From CAYUCJ01 sp049282265 (GTDB lineage Bacteria > Desulfobacterota > DSM-4660 > Desulfatiglandales > Desulfatiglandaceae), in the NCBI GenBank assembly GCA_049282265.1, contig JBAPTR010000047.1, positions 1 to 7,263 on the forward strand: DNA of 7,263 bases. Direction: 5' to 3'. Both the position numbers and the translations under genes were made by a program. Below the pieces are notes generated by a model, which made no database searches, was not told the DNA's origin, and worked only from the letters and a program-made list of their open reading frames with translations. Positions 4,773 to 7,263 of this stretch are shown here, in pieces (positions within the stretch are counted from its first letter, which is position 1; each line of letters opens with the position of its first letter).

Positions 4773-5945
4773 CTATTCCATTACTGATAGTACGATTTCA
4801 TTATCCTGGCTCTTTTCGAGCCCTATTCTTAGGGGGAGGCCTTCCCGGTTCAGAATCCGGCCCAGGAATTTCTCTCTTTCGCCCAGGAAGGCCACCCTGA
4901 TGGTCACGATACCGCCCTCAATCCGGCTCTGTTTGACCGATTGCACTCCTGGAACCTCTTTTGTCAAAAATTCCCGAAATTTTCTATATTCCCTGAAATT
5001 CCTTAGCCCTTTCAGTTGAACCTGGAACACATGGATATCGGCCGGTTTTTCAGACATCACTTGAACGATGGAAGGACGCAATCTGCCAACAAGTGTGCGC
5101 GCCACCCTTTCCAGAAGCAGGCCTGTGGTCACAGTGCTATCTTTTTCCAGGTCCCGCAATCCTGTCTCCGCCGCTTCCCCAAGTTCCAGTCCTTCTTTGA
5201 CTGAAAAGGCCTTGAGGGCCATGAATACCCTCGAATCATCCATGATGACACTTTGCCCGGAGATCACGACATCAGCGGATAACATCTTTCCCCATTGCAA
5301 AAGATCCGAAACGTCGAGTTTCGGTGACGTCATGCCCTCGGAATAGGTGATACCCGAAGACCCCAGCGTCCGGTTGACAGGGATGAACCCGCGTTCCTGA
5401 AAAACACGATACAAGATCACATCGGTCTGGGTCATCTGAGAAAAGGTTTCAGGACCTTTCCACCAGTACGACAACCTGTTTCCTTTCACCTCAGAGACCA
5501 TGAAAAGGATCCTGATATTAGGAGCTTCCACCGTTGCGATACCGCTGAGCCTCAACTTTTCTTCAATCACATCCCTGTTGATCTTGACCTTCACAAGGAC
5601 CCGGTATTGATCCACGTCCAGGTTTTCGGCAAGGATTTGGAAGTTCTCGATTTCGTCTTTTGCTGTGGGAAGGATTTCCCGAACAAGCCTCTCGAAACTG
5701 TTGATCATGTCGGCTTCACCCAGTCGAGAGGCCAGATAATTCTCCACGGCCTTTGACATGGCATGGGCTATTGCCTCTTCCTTGGCCGCTGCGATGTTTC
5801 CCTCAGTGACGGTTCCTGAACCGATGACGAGCACTTCATCCGCGACCGTTTTCTTTTCAGCAGCCCATCCCGTGGAAAAAAAGGCAAGCAAGACCAGACA
5901 AAGATTGAATAGGATCGCCAAAGATGCACTGACACGTCTAAACAT
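4773..5945 (-). CDS. Secreted FlgT-N-domain-like protein, function unknown
   Basis: The product (390 aa from the ATG at 5945) has a typical signal peptide: MFRRV, a hydrophobic stretch to about residue 24, and a cleavage site near GWAA-EK around 29. Residues about 37-125 resemble the FlgT N-terminal/LPP20-like fold: VIGSGTVTEGN, then AAAKEEAIAHAMSKAV, then a helix and the strand RVLVKVKIN. A middle part (about 145-290) includes ADVVISGQSV, reminiscent of FlgT-middle or LpoB-like domains. The C-terminal part (305-365) looks like a small alpha/beta module. Similar proteins are often annotated as flagellar assembly protein T in Desulfobacterota, yet no flagellar gene is nearby, so a general periplasmic or outer-membrane role is equally possible. 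GTG at 5948 is an alternative start. It lies between the lipoprotein gene and pgsA with 9-17-nt gaps. Confidence 0.8.
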   Translation of the reverse strand: MFRRVSASLAILFNLCLVLLAFFSTGWAAEKKTVADEVLVIGSGTVTEGNIAAAKEEAIAHAMSKAVENYLASRLGEADMINSFERLVREILPTAKDEIENFQILAENLDVDQYRVLVKVKINRDVIEEKLRLSGIATVEAPNIRILFMVSEVKGNRLSYWWKGPETFSQMTQTDVILYRVFQERGFIPVNRTLGSSGITYSEGMTSPKLDVSDLLQWGKMLSADVVISGQSVIMDDSRVFMALKAFSVKEGLELGEAAETGLRDLEKDSTVTTGLLLERVARTLVGRLRPSIVQVMSEKPADIHVFQVQLKGLRNFREYRKFREFLTKEVPGVQSVKQSRIEGGIVTIRVAFLGEREKFLGRILNREGLPLRIGLEKSQDNEIVLSVME

Positions 5946-5960
5946 CACCCCCCCCCTTAC
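5946..5960 (-). promoter_or_regulatory. Homopolymeric G9 tract in the ribosome binding site of the FlgT-like gene
   Basis: On the minus strand the sequence is GTAAGGGGGGGGGTGATG: nine G residues (5956-5948) directly abut TGATG. The run replaces the core of what would be a TAAGGAGGTGA-type Shine-Dalgarno. The final G also supplies the first base of the alternative GTG start. Length changes in the run would alter spacing between TAAGG and the start codon. Confidence 0.6.
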
Positions 5961-5962
5961 CT

Positions 5963-7120
5963 TCAGTAAATCCTCAATTCCTCTTTGAGTCTTCGAATGA
6001 CAAGCAGCGCATCTGCACCCGTCATCCCGCCCCCGGGATTAAAAACACCATATCTTGGCTCCATAATCCCTGTTCCCACCGTACAGAGCATCACCGCAGT
6101 GAAATAAGATTCACCACTTTTCACGTCGGAAAAGGGTGAGTTATCCCTAGTGAATCTCGTAGCCAAAGTGGGGTCTTTTTTCAGACTCACTATGATATCA
6201 GCCATGGCCATAGCATATTCCGCTCTGGTAATGTTTTGATCAGGAAGAAAAGAACCATCGGGAGCCCTTTTCAATCCCGCTATACCCAGCTCAATTATCA
6301 CATCGATATCTCTTTTCAGGGGATGATTTTTCCAATCTGACATCAGAGGAAAAGATTGCATCTCCTTTGCCTCTCCCGCCGATGCCGAAGGTTCTCTGTA
6401 AGCTTTGGCCCCACCTTTCCCTAAGAGTGCATCCAGCTTCAACTCTTCAACCAGGAGCGCGGCAGTTTCAGCTCTGGTAACTCTCTTCAGGATGGCGATT
6501 TTCTTTCCTGTAATGGACCCAGGTCTGGCAATGATAATTTTTGAAACGGTTTTCAGTTCCCTGTCGGCTTCTTCAACAAAACGGGCGTGAAGCTCCTTTA
6601 CCTTGTTGAATTTCTTTTCCGCCTTTCGGAACTGGTAGGCCTCCATATATGCCCTGCCCAGATAAAAATAGGCATCAGGAAGCTCGGCTCCCATGCCGAC
6701 CGCATCTTCAAAATTTTCTTCGGCCTTTTTCAGCCAGTCTTTCCCCTTTTGCATGGTGTAGATACGCATGTAGCCTAAATAAATGAGTGCCTTATCCCTT
6801 TCTGTCTTCGCATTTTTTCCGGCCATTTCCATGGATTTCAAGGCCTGGAGGAACTTGCCTTTCTTCCCGTAAACCAGTCCGAGGCCGCATTGGGCCGTTG
6901 CCTCGGATCCGTTCAGATGGAGTGCCAGCATAAATTCACGCTCCGCATCCGCGATACGGCCTTTGTCGAGCAGCCTGAAACCGGTGGACACGTGGTGTTT
7001 GGGCGTATCTAAGACACTCTCGCTCCTCAGATGACCTGGAGTACATCCGCCAAGAGATAGAAACAAAATACAACATGCCAGAAGCAAGGGGAAAACCAAA
7101 TCTGATCCTTTCATATGCAT
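5963..7120 (-). CDS. TPR- and SLH-domain lipoprotein
   Basis: With the start at 7120 the protein has 385 residues. A lipoprotein signal peptide ends in the lipobox LSLGGC (lipidated C26), and the next residues TP do not suggest inner-membrane retention. Residues about 40-191 form three to four TPR-like helical pairs (ADAEREFMLALHLNG; FEDAVGMGAELPDAYFYLGR), a protein-protein scaffold. The rest holds S-layer-homology segments: a half unit VTRAETAALLVEEL near 214, a full unit 262-311 (DGSFLPDQNITRAEYAMAM), and another 329-378 (PFSDV...GVFNPGGGMTGADAL). SLH domains bind cell-envelope polymers, so an envelope-anchoring role is inferred. ATG at 7120 lies 7 nt after GGGGAGG; ATG at 7123 is 4 nt away and possible. 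A longer frame from GTG 7222 lacks a Shine-Dalgarno and would bury the signal peptide. The FlgT-like gene follows after 17 nt. Confidence 0.85.
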   Translation of the reverse strand: MHMKGSDLVFPLLLACCILFLSLGGCTPGHLRSESVLDTPKHHVSTGFRLLDKGRIADAEREFMLALHLNGSEATAQCGLGLVYGKKGKFLQALKSMEMAGKNAKTERDKALIYLGYMRIYTMQKGKDWLKKAEENFEDAVGMGAELPDAYFYLGRAYMEAYQFRKAEKKFNKVKELHARFVEEADRELKTVSKIIIARPGSITGKKIAILKRVTRAETAALLVEELKLDALLGKGGAKAYREPSASAGEAKEMQSFPLMSDWKNHPLKRDIDVIIELGIAGLKRAPDGSFLPDQNITRAEYAMAMADIIVSLKKDPTLATRFTRDNSPFSDVKSGESYFTAVMLCTVGTGIMEPRYGVFNPGGGMTGADALLVIRRLKEELRIY

Positions 7121-7221
7121 CATGATGCCTCCCCGACAGGACAACAACCATGGCCTCCATTTAATGATCCTGCCTGAAGTCTGACCGAATCGTAAAGGGT
7201 CCTCCATGGACTTCTTACTCA

Positions 7222-7263
7222 CGCCCGTCCATGGGCGCGATGATGGCTTCCAACGAAGTCGTG
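7222..7263. repeat. Repeat copy C at the right window edge, inverted relative to 62-101
   Basis: The reverse complement of 7223-7260 matches 62-99 at 33 of 38 positions, sharing GACTTCGT, CATCATCG and GCCCATGGACGGGC. It contains the palindrome-like CGCCCGTCCATGGGCG (7222-7237). Further in, TTTACGATTC on the minus strand near 7190 recalls the TTTTTACGATTC part of copy A. The copy continues beyond the window, so its full extent is unknown. It lies about 100 nt upstream of the lipoprotein gene. Confidence 0.65.

Noticed and set aside
5963..7222. Longer lipoprotein gene from GTG at 7222
   Set aside because: It has no Shine-Dalgarno, starts inside the repeat copy, and would place about 34 residues before an otherwise clear lipoprotein signal peptide.

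Overview
The window looks like a chromosomal core region of a Desulfobacterota (former Deltaproteobacteria, sulfate-reducer-like) genome. This rests on protein style, a FlgT-N-type secreted protein beside a TPR/SLH lipoprotein, and abundant short palindromic intergenic repeats. The taxon is an inference; no marker gene settles it. Every convincing gene lies on the minus strand, so transcription runs from the right end to the left.

Right block (7120 to 4221): a three-gene tandem with gaps of 9 to 17 nt. It encodes an SLH/TPR lipoprotein, a secreted FlgT-N-like protein, and a CDP-alcohol phosphatidyltransferase (pgsA type). All three are envelope proteins. A run of nine G residues sits in the ribosome binding site of the middle gene. 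Next comes a stand-alone tRNA-Val(GAC) with a near-consensus sigma-70 promoter and a strong intrinsic terminator.

Middle (3544 to 4014): about 470 nt without a convincing gene, the presumed leader of the translation operon. It holds a 22-bp inverted repeat with a 38-nt loop, smaller hairpins, and decayed copies of the repeat family seen at the window ends.

Left block (3543 to 240): the conserved translation operon thrS-infC-rpmI-rplT. infC starts at a rare ATA codon, and its Shine-Dalgarno sequence is made by the last codons of thrS. A 290-nt structured gap separates infC from rpmI and may carry autoregulation. The thrS start is problematic: the TGS-like reading frame continues upstream without a usable start codon. 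pheS/pheT, which follow rplT in some bacteria, are absent; instead 1-239 is a chain of hairpins and palindromic repeats, one of them a plausible terminator.

The repeat family occurs at both ends of the window in opposite orientation (33 of 38 positions match between 62-99 and the reverse complement of 7223-7260). I see no CRISPR array, transposase, toxin-antitoxin pair or defence gene. The gene content is ordinary; the interest lies in regulation and repeats.
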